The notes: generated from the letters alone by a model not told the origin. A stretch of DNA of 64,000 nt from Rutidosis leptorrhynchoides (GCF_046630445.1 NC_092343.1:133293501-133357500); one strand, 5' to 3'. Shown: positions 1-12,329, numbered from the stretch's first letter. A program made the numbers and translations.

Positions 1-1132
1 ATTACGTACGAATATCATAGTCTCCGTATTGATTAAGCCCCGAAAATTAACCCTCAATGGGCGACTTGAATGCTTCTTTAAATTAAAGGGCCTTTTTTTT
101 TCGACTCGCTCAGGGCACTAAAAATGTCAGGACCAGCCCTGATTTTACTTACATACTTAAGCAGCAAGCATAATCGATGATAGGACAAAAATTAGATTAT
201 AACATAAACATGTCAGACCCATTAATGTCCACGTCATCAATTTTTTTCCCACATCCGAACATCATATACATCATTTCTAAAATTCATGAAAAACAACCAG
301 AAACACAAATTCTGAAAAAATGCATCCAAATATGAAATGAAAGTTGCGTTTTCAATAACTGGAAAGAATGGAGCAGAATGGAGCGGCATCGAAAGCGGGT
401 GCGTACCGCGGCATACAATGTGGAATGACCGGAGAGATAATGTTGTAATGTAATAATGTCACGTAATTCTCCACAATTGTGCCTGCAAACTTTTTACTAA
501 AATAGAAAAGTACGCACAAAACTATATTAAAAGCTTAGTTGTGTTTGGTTTTAGTTACCTTCACCTCTCTACCAAAACTCGTTGAGTCATTAAATGACCC
601 TAGGTTACTTATTAGATAAAAGTAAGTACAAATTTAGACCCCTACACTTACAAATAATTAATATCTCAGATGTCTCGTAGACATGTCACACTCTCTAAAA
701 GCTGATAGGCTCAGCTCCTGAACGACCCCAACCATTACGAGTAAATAAATTTAAAAGTCACCTTACTGAAATAAAGTGACGCATCGTAGGCACATCACGA
801 ATCTCATCTCTGTTAGTCAGATTATTAATCCATGTAGTTAGCTCATGTTCTATAAGGTCCATTTATTTATGTATCCATTAAGTTTGTTAGCATCTTGGAC
901 TATTTATATTGCTTATCATTGTACGCTACATTCATTGAGTAATCAAAAATACAACGCCTTAACATGGTATTAAAGCCTCAACAAAGCAACTAAATCCTAA
1001 TACACTCACAAATCAGCCGTTCTCATCTTCATGTATGAGCATCCATAATCATCAAATGTATAAGTTATACGTACAAAAGAACCAAATAAACACATAAATC
1101 TCCACTCAAACTCAACATCTTACAAAATTGTT

Positions 1133-1260
1133 CCACATCGTGAGCGGTCATTATCAGGAAAAGATTGAAACCGTTGAAAAGTGGGAAACCCCGAAAACTC
1201 CGGAATTTTATGAGATATTTCATGCTAATTGCCAAAAAAAAAAAAAAAAAAAAAAAAAAA
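1133..1260. repeat. Chimeric Gypsy-derived patch with poly(A)
   Basis: Inside the Copia leader, about 1158-1200 resembles the sense strand of the Gypsy reverse-transcriptase region (the stretch encoding [14 protein letters not shown] in G1). About 1201-1232 matches the opposite strand of the Gypsy LTR (compare 56490-56518). A run of about 28 A residues follows to 1260. The two pieces have opposite polarity relative to their source element. The same patch is in block B at about 21577-21704. It is not a gene. Confidence 0.6.
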
Positions 1261-1560
1261 GCCATTCCTTTATTCAATCTTATCTATATATAAATCCTTA
1301 TCTTGTGATTTTATTTATTTAATCTAATAGCCCCACCACAAACAAACTCCAAGCACCTTATTTTCTCTTCAATTTAGTTTCGTTGTAGACGCTTGCCGCA
1401 ACAACCTTCTTATTATATTTTTTGATAATTAATAAAATTTCTCCGGGGTACCGTCCCCTTTATCCAAAAACAACCTTCTTATTTTATTAAACCTCACGAT
1501 TACTTGCACCAAGTCTTCCTTTCTTTTTATCATTCTTATTTTTTGTTTCACAAGCATCAT

Positions 1561-4500
1561 GCGTCCAGGAGGTAGAAATCATAAACCATCATGACAATCA
1601 TATACTCAAGCCCAAATGTTGAGTATTATTAACGCCCAACAGAAATTAATTGAGCAGCTAAACCAGGCCCACACACAAGTCCAACATTCGTATTTGTCTT
1701 CCCAGCCAAGGCCCAACTTGCGACAGCCCATTTACTCAAGATCTGTGGCCTACACTGGTCCTCTCTATTTTGGTTTTGGGCCTTAAAAGGTATTTTAGTG
1801 AGCAGCCTAATCAACAACATCGGACATCCAACCTCGGACCCTCACAGCAGCCGCATGCTTTTAACACCATTACTCACCAGAATATTAGCGATGTAGGTTG
1901 GAATATGGACACTGGTACGTCATCTCATCTTACCTCTAGCAAAATAAAAATCTAAGTACTATTTTTAATCATTGCATATATCCATCTGTTACCATTGGTG
2001 ACGGGAATTCATTCCAGTTGCCATTGGTGACGGGAATTCATTCCAGTCACCAATACCGGTCATAGCATATTGCCTAACGTACATCGCCCACTCCACTTAA
2101 ACAATGTACTTGTCATCCCTAATATTGTCAAAAATATTATATTTGTTCGCCAATTCACTCGTGATAATAAAGTTTCCATTGATTTTGATGAATTTGGCTT
2201 TTCTATTAAAGATTACTTGACTCGCCAACTCCTCCTCCGATGTGATAGCACCGGAGATCTGTACCCGTTCAATCCAAAAACATCCATCCATACTCAGCAA
2301 GCTCTCCTCACTACTTACACTACCTGGCATCAACGACTTGGACACCCCAGCGTTGAAGCTGTTCGACGTCTTGTTTCGAATAATTCAATAGCCTGCAATA
2401 ATACAAAGGCTCCCGAGTTTTGTCACGCATGTCAATTTGGCAAACACGTGAGACTTCCCTTTAGTGGTTCTAACTCGCATGTTGCTTCTCCTTTTGACAT
2501 CATACATTCGGACTTATGGGCTTCTCCTGTTTTAAGTCTTGATAGTTTTAAGTATTATCTTATATTTCTTGATCATTACTCACATTATCTATAGGTGTAT
2601 CCTTTACGAAATAAATCTGAAGTATTCAATAAATTTATTCAATTCTGTGCATTTGTTAAAACTCAATTTAATACTGAAATCAAAGCTTTTTAAATGCGGC
2701 CTCGGGGGGAATTCGATAACACCCCATTCCACCAATTATCTAAAACAAACGGGATCCAACTACGATTCTCGTGTCCACAAACCTTTCAACAAAACGAAAA
2801 ATCTGAAAGAATGATTCGCACCGTAAATAACCTTATTCGCACCCTTTTGTTTCAAGCCAAACTTCCACCCACATATTGGGTAGAAGCACTTCACATGTCC
2901 GCCTACCTCTTGAATATTCTACCTTTCTCTGCCATCAACTACGAAATTCCTCACACCCAATTATATAAACATCCACCCAACTACTTCATCTTACGTGTAT
3001 TCGGTTGCCTTTGTTACCCTCACCTCAACACCACAAATAAACTCGCACCACGTTTCACTCCTTGCATTTTCCTAGGATATCCCTCCGACCACCATGGCTA
3101 TCGGTGTCTCGACCTCTCCACAAACAAATTCATTTTTTCCCGCCCCGTCACCTTCCATGAAGCATCTTTTCGCTTTGGCTCATCTACATCTTCAACTCCC
3201 CCTACTACTGACTCCGCTTCCTACGATTTTCTTGACCCACCTCCAAGTACGTTCTCTCGTACTTTTCCTAAACATATAATTTCCAACACCCCAACACACA
3301 CCGAAACCAACACAACACCCACAACTAACACCACCGCAACTCTCAGTCCTCCATCCTCACCACCAAATGATCCACCACCTAATACCGATCACCATAACAT
3401 CCCGACCAACACAAATACGACATCTACTCATCCTATGATCACCCGCCATCGCCTTGGCATCACTAAACCTGTTCAAGGCCTAAATCTTTATGTCTCCACT
3501 ATATCACCCATTCCATCCTCATACTCTCACGCATTCAAAGACCCTAACTGGCAACATGATATGACCAAAGAGTATAATGCTTTAGTAAACAATAGTAGTG
3601 GACCCTTGTGCTACACCCTTCGGACACGAACATAGTTTGCTTCATGTGGTTGTTTAAGCACAAGTTTAATGCAAATGGATCTTTAAGCAGATATAAGGCT
3701 CAGATCATTGCTAACGGTCATAGTCAGCGGGTGGGAATTGATGAGACCTTTAGCCCGGTTGTTAAACCGACCACCATTCTGACAGTTCTCAGTCTTGCTA
3801 TTTCTCGACATTGGCATGTCCATAAGCTAGATGTCAAGAATGCATTTCTTCATGGTAATCTCTTTGATATTGTATACGTGCATCATCCCCCAGGGTTTCG
3901 TGAACCTACACGTCCGGATCATGTATGCCACCTGCGGAAATTCCTTTACAGATTGAAGCAGGCTCCTCGGGCATGGTAACAATGTTCACGCGATATGCCC
4001 AAAGCATTAGTTTTCAGCAGAGTAGATGTGAGACAACTTTATTTATATATAGACAAGGAGCTGACACTGCCTATCTTTTACTCTATGTGGACGACATCAT
4101 ACTAACCGCCTCCTCGATAGCCTTTCTTCAGCGGGTTATTACATCCTTACATCGTGAGTTCTCTATGACCGATCTTGGCGCTCTAAACTAATTTATGGGG
4201 CATTTCAATTACACATAACTCTTCTGGATTGTTCTTTTCTCAAAAGATGTACACCACAAATATACTTGAGCATGCCGATATGACTAGCTGTCAGCCGAAC
4301 AGGACCCCCGATCGAAACCTACTTCAAACTTTCTGCCACGGGTCCCTCTGTTGTTAACCCAAATCTGTATCGCCGCCTTGCCGGTGCCCTTCAGTACCTC
4401 ACCTTCATACGCCCCGAAATTTCTTATGCCATCCAGTAAATATGTCTATTCATGCATGATCCGCGAGAGCAACACTTTTCCACCCTAAAGCGGATTCTCA

Positions 4501-4776
4501 GATATTTTGGGGTACTCTTGACCTTTGTCTACAGCTTTAAGCATCCTCTACCACATCTCGGACGGCATACTCAGATGCTAACTGGGCCGGTTGCCCCACT
4601 ACTCGTCGCTCGACCTCAAGATATTGTGCATTTTTGGGTAATAATCTCATTTCATGGTCATCTAAAGATGTTGCCATTTTGCTCCAGTGCTGAAGAAGAG
4701 TATTGAGGCGTTGCTAACGTCATTGCTGAGATATGTTGGCTTCGTTATTTTCCTTGTGAGCTTCATTGTCCTTTGT
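1561..4776 (+). pseudogene. Copia gag-pol pseudogene, copy A
   Basis: Frames broken by stops still show parts of a Copia polyprotein. The start of gag is near 1561, and its middle, including any zinc knuckle, is missing. The protease has DTGTSSH near 1909. The pre-integrase motif WHQRLGHPS is near 2326. The integrase core has lost its second Asp around 2695, where GGEFDN is only partly kept. Reverse transcriptase spans 3608-4191 with YVDDIILT near 4085. An RNase H remnant ends in SSAEEEY near 4706. A direct duplication of about 27 bp (near 1993-2046, unit CCATTGGTGACGGG...) lies just after the protease. At least six frame breaks make it non-functional. Confidence 0.85.
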
Positions 4777-4874
4777 TGTAACAACCAGAATTTTTTCGTT
4801 AAATATTTGACAATCGTTAGTTATAATCTTTGTTTTTCTATGGTGAATTTTTTTTGAAAGATCATCATGGGTTA

Positions 4875-4876
<2 letters not shown>

Positions 4877-4936
<60 letters not shown>
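4877..4936. repeat. (AT)n microsatellite, 60 bp
   Basis: A pure AT dinucleotide run in the 5' part of LTR-X. The equivalent runs are about 92 bp in block B (25320-25411) and 100 bp in block C (36463-36562), so this is a fast-changing marker between otherwise near-identical copies. Confidence 0.95.
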
Positions 4937-4938
<2 letters not shown>

Positions 4939-5067
4939 CTGCGACGTAATTGATTGATTTTAACTATCGTTAATTTGCAGTCTTGCCACACCATTTCTAA
5001 ATGATTAATTAAATTCTATATAATTTAAATAATATTCCTATATTAAGTGAAAATGTGTGATTATGTG

Positions 5068-5682
5068 TAGGGGTGAGCGTGGGGCGGTTGGGGGCGGTTA
5101 ATGACAATACCCGCCCGCATAACCGAAACTTTGGTTAATTAAAATTCTTAACCGTTCGGTTCGGTTAATAAACGGTTTGGTTAATGCGGTTTATATGGTT
5201 AATTTGTGGATAAATTGGTTAATTCGGTTAACCATCTACAACAAAGAGAATTTAATGAATTTGAACAATGAGTAATGATATATAAGGTTTTGATGGCACC
5301 GAGTAACGAATTATATCGTTTAAGGACGTATATCCATACAAACCTAGATGGAAAACATCAAACATTCAAGTTAATTTGAACCAAATAATGATTTAAATAC
5401 TATTGTATTTTAAATGTATATCGTTACAATAGAACATATCAAACGATAACGCTGTTGTAAACATACTTTAGTGGATACATTCTTTAAGATCAGTCGACGA
5501 GAAGAAAATATTTTTTTAATAATTGAATATAACGACTTTACGAGGTGACACAATTTATAACAATATATAAGTTACAGAGTATTATTTCAAATTTTACTTT
5601 ATAAATACAATTTGTGTAATATTAACTAAATACAGAGTATTGTACTAGTTTATTATATATACATATATATACATATATATAC

Positions 5683-5721
<39 letters not shown>

Positions 5722-5919
5722 CATATATAATATAATAAACTAGTATAATGGTGCGATGCGGTTAAATCGGGGCGGATAATCTTTATTTTCATAACCGCCC
5801 CATAAAATTCGGTTAATTCAAAATCATTAACCATAACCGCGGTTATATGTTCGGTTTGGTTAATTCGGTTCGGTTAAAATGGTTATGGTTTGGTTAATTC
5901 GGTCTTATGCTCAGCCCTA
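5068..5919. mobile_element. Non-autonomous hAT element (852 bp), copy A
   Basis: Terminal inverted repeats TAGGGGTGAGC and GCTCAGCCCTA are flanked by an 8-bp duplication ATTATGTG (5060-5067 and 5920-5927). The LTR-X fragments at about 47482 and 52480 have one uninterrupted ATTATGTG at the same place, so the empty site is preserved in this window. The interior is rich in GGTTCGGTT-type motifs near both ends. It also contains a large inverted repeat (TACTAGTTTATTATATA near 5642 pairing with its complement near 5738) around a TA-rich core. There is no transposase ORF. An 8-bp duplication and these ends are typical of hAT. Confidence 0.93.
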
Positions 5920-6320
5920 ATTATGTGTTAGGGTGTTCCTTTGTGTAACAATTATATTCAATGAATCATCTCGATTTCCTAACCCACGGTTATATATTCG
6001 TGTTTTCCAAATCCAAATTCTTTTACGTGACATTCTATGTCAATGGAATAATAAAATATTCTTATAATTTAATTCGTGTATTATTAGTCTTCTCGCGTAT
6101 CATAAATCGCGTGATGTTCTAGATATTCGAGTCGAGTTCATTTATCGTTCGGGTCAAGGTCAAAAGGCCATGTTTTTGAGTTGGGCCAATTAGGCCCAAT
6201 ATAGTTGAATCATTTTGATAGTCCAATGGACTAGTCCATCTTTTTCTTTTTAAAGTGTATTTAGCCCACTTTGTAAGTTTAAATAAATTAAATAAATGTG
6301 TATAGATAACATCTAGTTTT

Positions 6321-6338
6321 AAATAAATAAATAAATAA

Positions 6339-6391
<53 letters not shown>
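6321..6391. repeat. (AAAT)n-(AT)n compound microsatellite
   Basis: AAAT repeats pass directly into AT repeats. The block C equivalent (37941-38034) is longer. Reading frames here are artefacts of the repeat. Confidence 0.9.
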
Positions 6392-6397
<6 letters not shown>

Positions 6398-7455
6398 CCG
6401 GGCAAAAAAAATTTTTTTAAAAAAAGAAGCTATTTTTAGTTGCTTTTACTTAATTTAAAAATTAGCCATGCTCTTAATTAATTAAATTTATAAATTCAAA
6501 ATTTAGGATAAGGTAATATTTTAGATAAGTTTTTTTTTTAAAAAAAACTGAAAAAAAAAATATATGTATGATATAATAGGCCGAATAAATAAAAAAAAAA
6601 GAGGAATTTATTTGATGACTTTTCTTCCAAGATTATCTATATATGTTTTAGTTTTAATTTAGGATAATATCAATTTAAATAAGGGATAAGATTACACAAT
6701 ATTTTTTTAAAAAAATAAATAAATAAATAAATAAATAAAAAAGGTCGGTCAACTTAAATGGCATTTTTTGCAAAGTTTGATTTACCTCGTTATATTTGAT
6801 TTTATCCCAATTATCTTTCCAAACAACAACAAAAATCAATTTTCTCTCCCTTTTTCTTTCTCTCCCACGACTTCACCACCATTACCATCATCTTCATCAT
6901 CTAATTTTGATCTCCTATTCATAATTGTTCATCATCAATTAAGTTGATTAATATATTTGGGTTCTTGTAACGCGATCTACACATCTATCTTTCCCGTTTA
7001 TTGATTTGAGGTAGACATAAAACTCCATCTTTTTCAATTCTTCATGAATATTATGTTATTATGCTTGTATGTATAGTTATAGTGCTTGGATATAATTGTG
7101 GTGATGTTTAAATAATTATAATATGTTAAAAACGCGATTTTTGGTTAATTAAAATTCGGACAGAACTGAGTTTTCTGTTTTCAGGAACCGCGCCATGATT
7201 TTTTGATGAAACTTTGTTGCTCATCGTGTTCCTCTCGACGAGTAGTGCGATTTTCGTTTAGGATTCGTATTATAGAACTCTAAGATATGATTTTTTAAGT
7301 TTATATAAATTAAATGTATAAAATAATAATTAGAGCTTATGTAACCTCGAAATTCGTGACTGATTTTGACTGATTTGACAAGGTCATTATGTGATCGATG
7401 TTGCGACTAAAATATATATAAAATGCGTTAAAAATGAACGTACGAATTAAAAGAT

Positions 7456-7458
<3 letters not shown>

Positions 7459-7550
<92 letters not shown>
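7459..7550. repeat. (AT)n microsatellite abutting the Helitron 5' end
   Basis: A 92-bp AT run that ends exactly where the Helitron-like element begins. The block C equivalent is about 88 bp (39102-39189). The empty-site LTR-X fragments have no long AT run here, so it arose with or after the insertion. Confidence 0.9.
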
Positions 7551-7552
<2 letters not shown>

Positions 7553-8230
7553 TATCCAATCCAATCCAATGCTTTTAAAATGTTAATGGTATGACATCAC
7601 TTTTTAATTTTAACCTTATCTTAAATAAAATAAAGGACACATGTCACTCTATAACCACTCTTGCTTACATCATTAGGGTAATTAACTTTAAATAATTTTA
7701 ATTATAAATTAAAAAATAAAAATATTACTCCTTCCTTTCCATCTTAAGTGTCCACATTTCTATTTTGGGATGTTCCATTTCAAGTGTCCACTTGTTTTTT
7801 CAACCAATCAAAATGAGTTATTCTGAAGAGAAGATTTCTTATTGGTGGAGAATGGAGTTACTGGGAATTTCCTAAAACTGTGTGTAAAACTCGCTTTTGC
7901 ACGCTTATGCTGCCTAGAGCTTCACAACATTTTAAATTTTTTCAGTTTCTACAGTTTATCACCTCATCCCATAATTGAAATTAAAAATTCGATTGTACAA
8001 GTAATTCTCCAATCTTGCTACTTGATTCATCTCCTCACAAATTTCTTCTTTCTCTCATGGAATTTTTATTTTATCTATCTCTATATTATAAGTCTCAGTT
8101 CCAGGCAATGTAAATTTTAGGGTTTTAGGTTTGATATTCAACTTTCGTGTGGTATTTTTTGTAATCCACAATCTTCTAATTAAAGCTTTACTGTCGTTCG
8201 ATCGTCGATTCAATATATGTTGCGGCTGCC

Positions 8231-8291
8231 ATGGCTCCAGCTTCAATTGTAGAAGATGACAAATACCCAATTTTCACCATCTCATTTACAG
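8231..8291 (+). pseudogene. Possible captured first exon in the Helitron
   Basis: An ATG preceded by leader-like sequence opens 61 nt (MAPASIVEDDKYPIFTISFT) that end at TTACAG followed by GTAACC, a plausible splice donor. I do not recognise the protein. Further exon-like patches follow inside the element, for example about 8430-8480 and about 16446-16520, but I cannot join them into a known protein. Gene-fragment capture is known for plant Helitrons. Calling this a captured exon is inference. An identical piece is in block C at about 39870-39930. Confidence 0.35.
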
Positions 8292-10586
8292 GTAACCACT
8301 ACCCATAATTATCATTATCGATTATTAACTATATATTTGTTAATTTCATATTGTTTATTTTGGCTTTGGATTCAGAAGCACTTCCCAATTGATGAATAAC
8401 AAGTTACATCCAAAATTGATCTTAAGGTAAAGGATATAGCAGTGATGCCAATACACATATATTTGAAGTTCCAAGAAGGTATATATGCATCTTTATATTT
8501 GATTTCTTAAATATTGATTGGATGTAAACCTAACGTTTAATGCTATCTTTTTTAGTATTTGGGGTAAGACATTTTGTAATCATATTTACGGACAGGAAAA
8601 AAGTTCATCTTTATTTGTTAAATGCACACTATGTGTTTGATGAAATGCCCAAATGAAACAAAATTAATTTTTTTTCTTTCTGAAATGCACCTCTACATGT
8701 TTCTGACGTAATGTTTCTATGCAAATTGTTGCTCTCGAGAACTGTCGCTGACTTTTTGCTTATCAATAATTGCGTTAATAGGGTTGATTATATAGTATGA
8801 TTTCACATTCTAATGTCATTGCAGTATATAGGTTTTACTAGAAATTTTATGATTTATAATTTGTGAAAGTTGAACAAATGTAGCCATTAATCAATTTAGT
8901 GTGTACATTGCTTTTATGCATTATATAAGTACTCACTGATAAAAAATATTTCTATGTAGATATGTTACCAATAATTTAGTTGGCATATCTTTCAGCAAAT
9001 TCTAGGGCCAAATTACAATAATTATTAGATTACTAGATAGTTAGCAAGTAAGGCATGTTTTTTTGTAGTTATCTACATATCAAGCACTCCTCGAAGCAAA
9101 TAATCTAAAACTCATCTTCATGGTCCGTTTTTCGTAGTGTCTATTCTATGATTCTATGTGTTTTGGATAGTGTCTAATCTATGCTTTTAGGATGTATAAA
9201 AAAAAAAAAGTAAACTAAACTGAATGCTATTAGTGGATTTTTATAGCAAATGAAAACAATAAAAAAATGTCCATAATCAAGTTCTTATCACAAGGTAATA
9301 ATCTATTCTTTCCACTTGTGATGGGAATAATGATGCACTAGAATAATCTATTCTTTCTTCTCTCTACCTATTTTCATGCCTGAATTGCTTAGTACAGATT
9401 AACATGTTTCGTGGTACTACAAAAGTTCCTATAAAACTTGAAGGTCTAAAGTTTTGATGCCGGTTCAAAGTAATTTTTTAACCAAATAATTTTTAGCAAT
9501 CATCATTTCTTAATCACTAACTAATCAAAGTTCATATGTATTGTTTTGATGCAGGTTCAAAGTTTTTTCTAACGAAAAGATACTCATTTACTATTTTGCA
9601 TTTGTGTGATATGTTATTTTAATGTAACCGGTTTATATAGTTTAATAGTAACATGATGTTTAAGTAGCCTGATAATATATAATAATATAAATTTTAAATC
9701 TGTATAACTTTATTGCTTCTTAACTACAACGAGTTATATTCTTTGTTTGGTGCAGGCTCAACCCATTATAATGGCTCTTTGATGTTTCAAGATTTTTTAA
9801 TTTGCAATCTGCAACCAACGATTATTTGATGTTTTGATTGACATTTGATAGGGAAGTAGATAGAAGCTTATGGCTATGGTGAGATCTTTTTCCCTTTATT
9901 TTTTTAAGAGCCATGTGCATTTTTCAACTCGAAATTAAAGAATTAGATGGTTTTATTTCACCTATTGAACTTTTTTAGTTAATCTAAAAGTAGCACTAAA
10001 TGCCTTGAACACTTTATCACATCGTTTTATCATGTTTATCTATTAATTCTCTTATGTCTTTGTATTTAAATAGCTTGTTGATTGCATATAGTGAGTATTG
10101 TATATAAAATCTGCCAGGTTCAATATTTTGCTGACATGTTTAAAAAAACTTTGATGGATATTCCAAATATTTACCCTTTAAAATGAACACTTTTGTGTTA
10201 GTTTTTCATCTGAGCATGCTTATGTAGTTATGCATGTTTTCAATTTGCTAAACTTTCAAAAAAAGGTGATAAAGTTATAAAAGAATGTGATTTGATACTA
10301 TTGGTTAATTTAGTTCTCTGTAATTTTGAAATTAGTACTTTTTCGTGGTTGATTTACTTTTTGTTGTATATGTTCATGAACAGTGTTTGGGTAGAATTTT
10401 CCCGCCGATAACCAAATACAGTTCACGTGATCACACCTTCGGTTAGCAACGGAGGTTCCTCTTCAAGGCAAGAAAAAATCTTACATGTTATTCATGGTAT
10501 CTGCCTTGGGTAGAAAAAAGCATACATGTTATTCATGGTATCTGCTTCAACCGATTAGTTTACACCGATTTTGAAGATAATTTGTT

Positions 10587-10591
10587 AAATG
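10587..10591. repeat. Copia target-site duplication, left (AAATG)
   Basis: AAATG directly precedes the 5' LTR and recurs at 16426-16430 after the 3' LTR. Block C at about 42225-42232 has a single AAATG in uninterrupted sequence, so the empty site is present in this window. Confidence 0.97.
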
Positions 10592-10911
10592 TGTTATAAT
10601 AATAATAATAATATAGATATGGATAGTCAATTTTGGTGTATACATATAGTCAATTTTGGTACACAAAGTATGTATTTTTATATTGAGATTTTAGGCTATA
10701 AATACTCATGAATGCAAGCATTAAACTTGCACCATTTCTCACACTTACAAAGTGTTTCTTTCTTTCTCTCCATTATCATCTTTGTTCTTACACTTCATTA
10801 TTAGTATTCTAAATCAAGAATCAAATCACTAAAGGTAGTTATAAGCCTACTGAATTATAACATCAAGAATCAAACCACTAAAGGTAGTTATAAGCCTACT
10901 GAATTATAACA
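10592..10911 (+). repeat. Copia 5' LTR
   Basis: The LTR starts TGTTATAATAATAAT and ends GAATTATAACA. An internal direct repeat of about 48 bp (AAGAATCAAATCACTAAAGG...) occupies its last 100 bp. A TATA box lies at 10697-10704. It matches 16106-16425 base for base by eye. Confidence 0.97.
10697..10704 (+). promoter_or_regulatory. Copia LTR TATA box
   Basis: TATAAATA in the LTR, about 590 bases upstream of the gag start. The expected transcript start is about 30 bases downstream. The same box is in the 3' LTR at 16211-16218. Confidence 0.7.
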
Positions 10912-10926
10912 CGTTATCAGCACGAT
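10912..10926 (+). promoter_or_regulatory. Copia primer-binding region (non-canonical)
   Basis: CGTTATCAGCACGA follows the 5' LTR directly. It shares the TATCAG core with the usual initiator-tRNA-Met site (TGGTATCAGAGC) but departs from it on both sides. The primer tRNA is therefore uncertain. Confidence 0.5.
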
Positions 10927-10940
10927 AATCTTAATACTAA

Positions 10941-11108
10941 ATATGGTTGGCTCTGCCACCAAAATGATATATGGTCGGTTATACCACCAAAATGATATAT
11001 GGTCGGTTATACCACCAAAATGATATATGGTCGGTTATACCACCAGAATGATATAGGTCGGTTATACCACCTGAAAAAATATATGGTCGACACTGTCGCC
11101 AAATTTTC
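10941..11108 (+). repeat. 28-bp tandem repeat in the Copia leader
   Basis: About six units of the type ATATGGTCGGTTATACCACC plus AAAATGAT lie between the primer-binding region and gag. The central three are almost identical, and the first and last are diverged. A further diverged half unit (ATGGTCGACACTGTCACC) is near 11169. The position suggests an RNA packaging or dimerisation element, but this is inference. Confidence 0.85.
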
Positions 11109-11294
11109 ATTTATGTTTACTAATATTTATATTTTTGTTATATAACATTTATTTATGATTGCTTACACATGGTCGACACTGTCACCTACTTATCATTTAT
11201 GTTATATTAAATTTATGTTTAATGTTTATATACTTATGAATATAAATTGACTCTAATTTATCATGATGTTTGTTTTAATTTTTGATAATAGAAA

Positions 11295-12329
11295 ATGTCG
11301 AATCTGGAAAAGCTTAAATTTACTCCTTTAGAATCAACTGGAAACAACTACATGCCATGGGTTATAAAAGTAAAAATGCATCTTAAATCAATGGGCATTC
11401 TTGAAACCATAAATGAAAACAACACTTGTTCTGAAAAAGAACAAGCTACGGCATGTTGCTTTATTCATCAACATATTGATGAATGCTTACAAAATAATTA
11501 TGTGACTGTAGAAGATCCCCATGTTTTATGGGAAGGTCTCAAAAGCAGATTCAATAATCAAAGAGAAATTTTACTTCCAGCTGCAATGGAACAATGGAGA
11601 ACATTAAGGTTCCAAGACTTTAAGAAAGTAAATGAATACAGCTCAGCTCTGTATAATACATGTTCACAACTTAAATTCTGTGGACATGAAATTAGTGATG
11701 CAGACATGATGGAGAAAACTTTCTCCACAATGAATGCTGCAAACATCACAGTGCAAAGAAATTTGAGAATGCTAAAGTTCAAAACATATCCTGAACTTAA
11801 TTCATATCTCTTAGTTGCAGAGCAAAATGATGAGCTATTAATGAAAAATCAGCAATCCCGTCCTACTGGTACACTTGCAATCCCTGAAGCAAATACTGCA
11901 AATAATTATAAACAGGGACAAGGACGCGGGCAAGGTCGTGGTTATAATAACCATCACCATCATCATGCCAAAAGCCATAACTATGGTAGAAACCATCCTT
12001 ATGGTAATGGTAATGGGCGTGGACGTGGTCGTGGTCGTGGCCGTGGTGGTCAAAGAAATAGTAATCCACGAAAATATAAATATCAACCACAAAACAAGCC
12101 CATTAAACAAGATGTTGAAGAAAATTCTTCTAAAAATTCTGAAGAATCTTGCTACAGATGTGGTAGAATGGGCCACTGGGCTAATACTTGCCGAACATCT
12201 AAACATCTTGTTAAGATGTATCAGGATTCGCTGAAAGGTAAAGAAAAGGAAGTAAATTTTGTGGATAATATTGATCCAACAGTCACTGAGAAACCATCTG
12301 ATTTATATGAAGATTTCTTGAATGTTTAA
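11295..12329 (+). CDS. Copia Gag (344 aa)
   Basis: This is the structural protein of the intact Copia element and forms virus-like particles that package its RNA. The N-terminal half is the Copia gag domain. A low-complexity basic stretch rich in Gly, Arg and His follows (about residues 212-255), and then a CCHC zinc knuckle, CYRCGRMGHWANTC (about residues 289-302), for RNA binding. It ends at TAA (12327-12329). The pol ORF is in the same frame but starts after a second in-frame stop (12390-12392), unlike most plant Copia elements, which use one continuous frame. The start is the first ATG of the frame after the leader repeats. Confidence 0.95.
   Translation: MSNLEKLKFTPLESTGNNYMPWVIKVKMHLKSMGILETINENNTCSEKEQATACCFIHQHIDECLQNNYVTVEDPHVLWEGLKSRFNNQREILLPAAMEQWRTLRFQDFKKVNEYSSALYNTCSQLKFCGHEISDADMMEKTFSTMNAANITVQRNLRMLKFKTYPELNSYLLVAEQNDELLMKNQQSRPTGTLAIPEANTANNYKQGQGRGQGRGYNNHHHHHAKSHNYGRNHPYGNGNGRGRGRGRGRGGQRNSNPRKYKYQPQNKPIKQDVEENSSKNSEESCYRCGRMGHWANTCRTSKHLVKMYQDSLKGKEKEVNFVDNIDPTVTEKPSDLYEDFLNV

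Larger units (their letters stand above)
1..4776 (+). mobile_element. Degenerate Ty1/Copia element, copy A
   Basis: This is an old Copia retrotransposon with a decayed reading frame. The stretch up to about 962 is probably the 3' part of a 5' LTR, because a primer-binding-like site (ATGGTATTAAAGCC, 963-976) follows. Gag and pol remnants run from 1561 to about 4776 in the expected order. The 3' part is missing: at 4777 the sequence switches to the start of LTR-X (TGTAACAACC). I could not place its outer LTR boundary or target-site duplication. A copy with about 0.2% divergence by eye is at 20445-25219. Confidence 0.85.

Noticed and set aside
5622-7564. Tyr/Ile-repeat reading frames over the AT runs (also near 36300-39200)
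   Set aside because: They are translations of TA and TATACA microsatellites and do not show any protein-like composition outside the repeat.
7731-7800. A separate Stowaway-like MITE (CTCCTTCC... with AAGTGTCCAC twice)
   Set aside because: Only one end is recognisable. No matching opposite end or TA duplication was found, so it is left as part of the Helitron.
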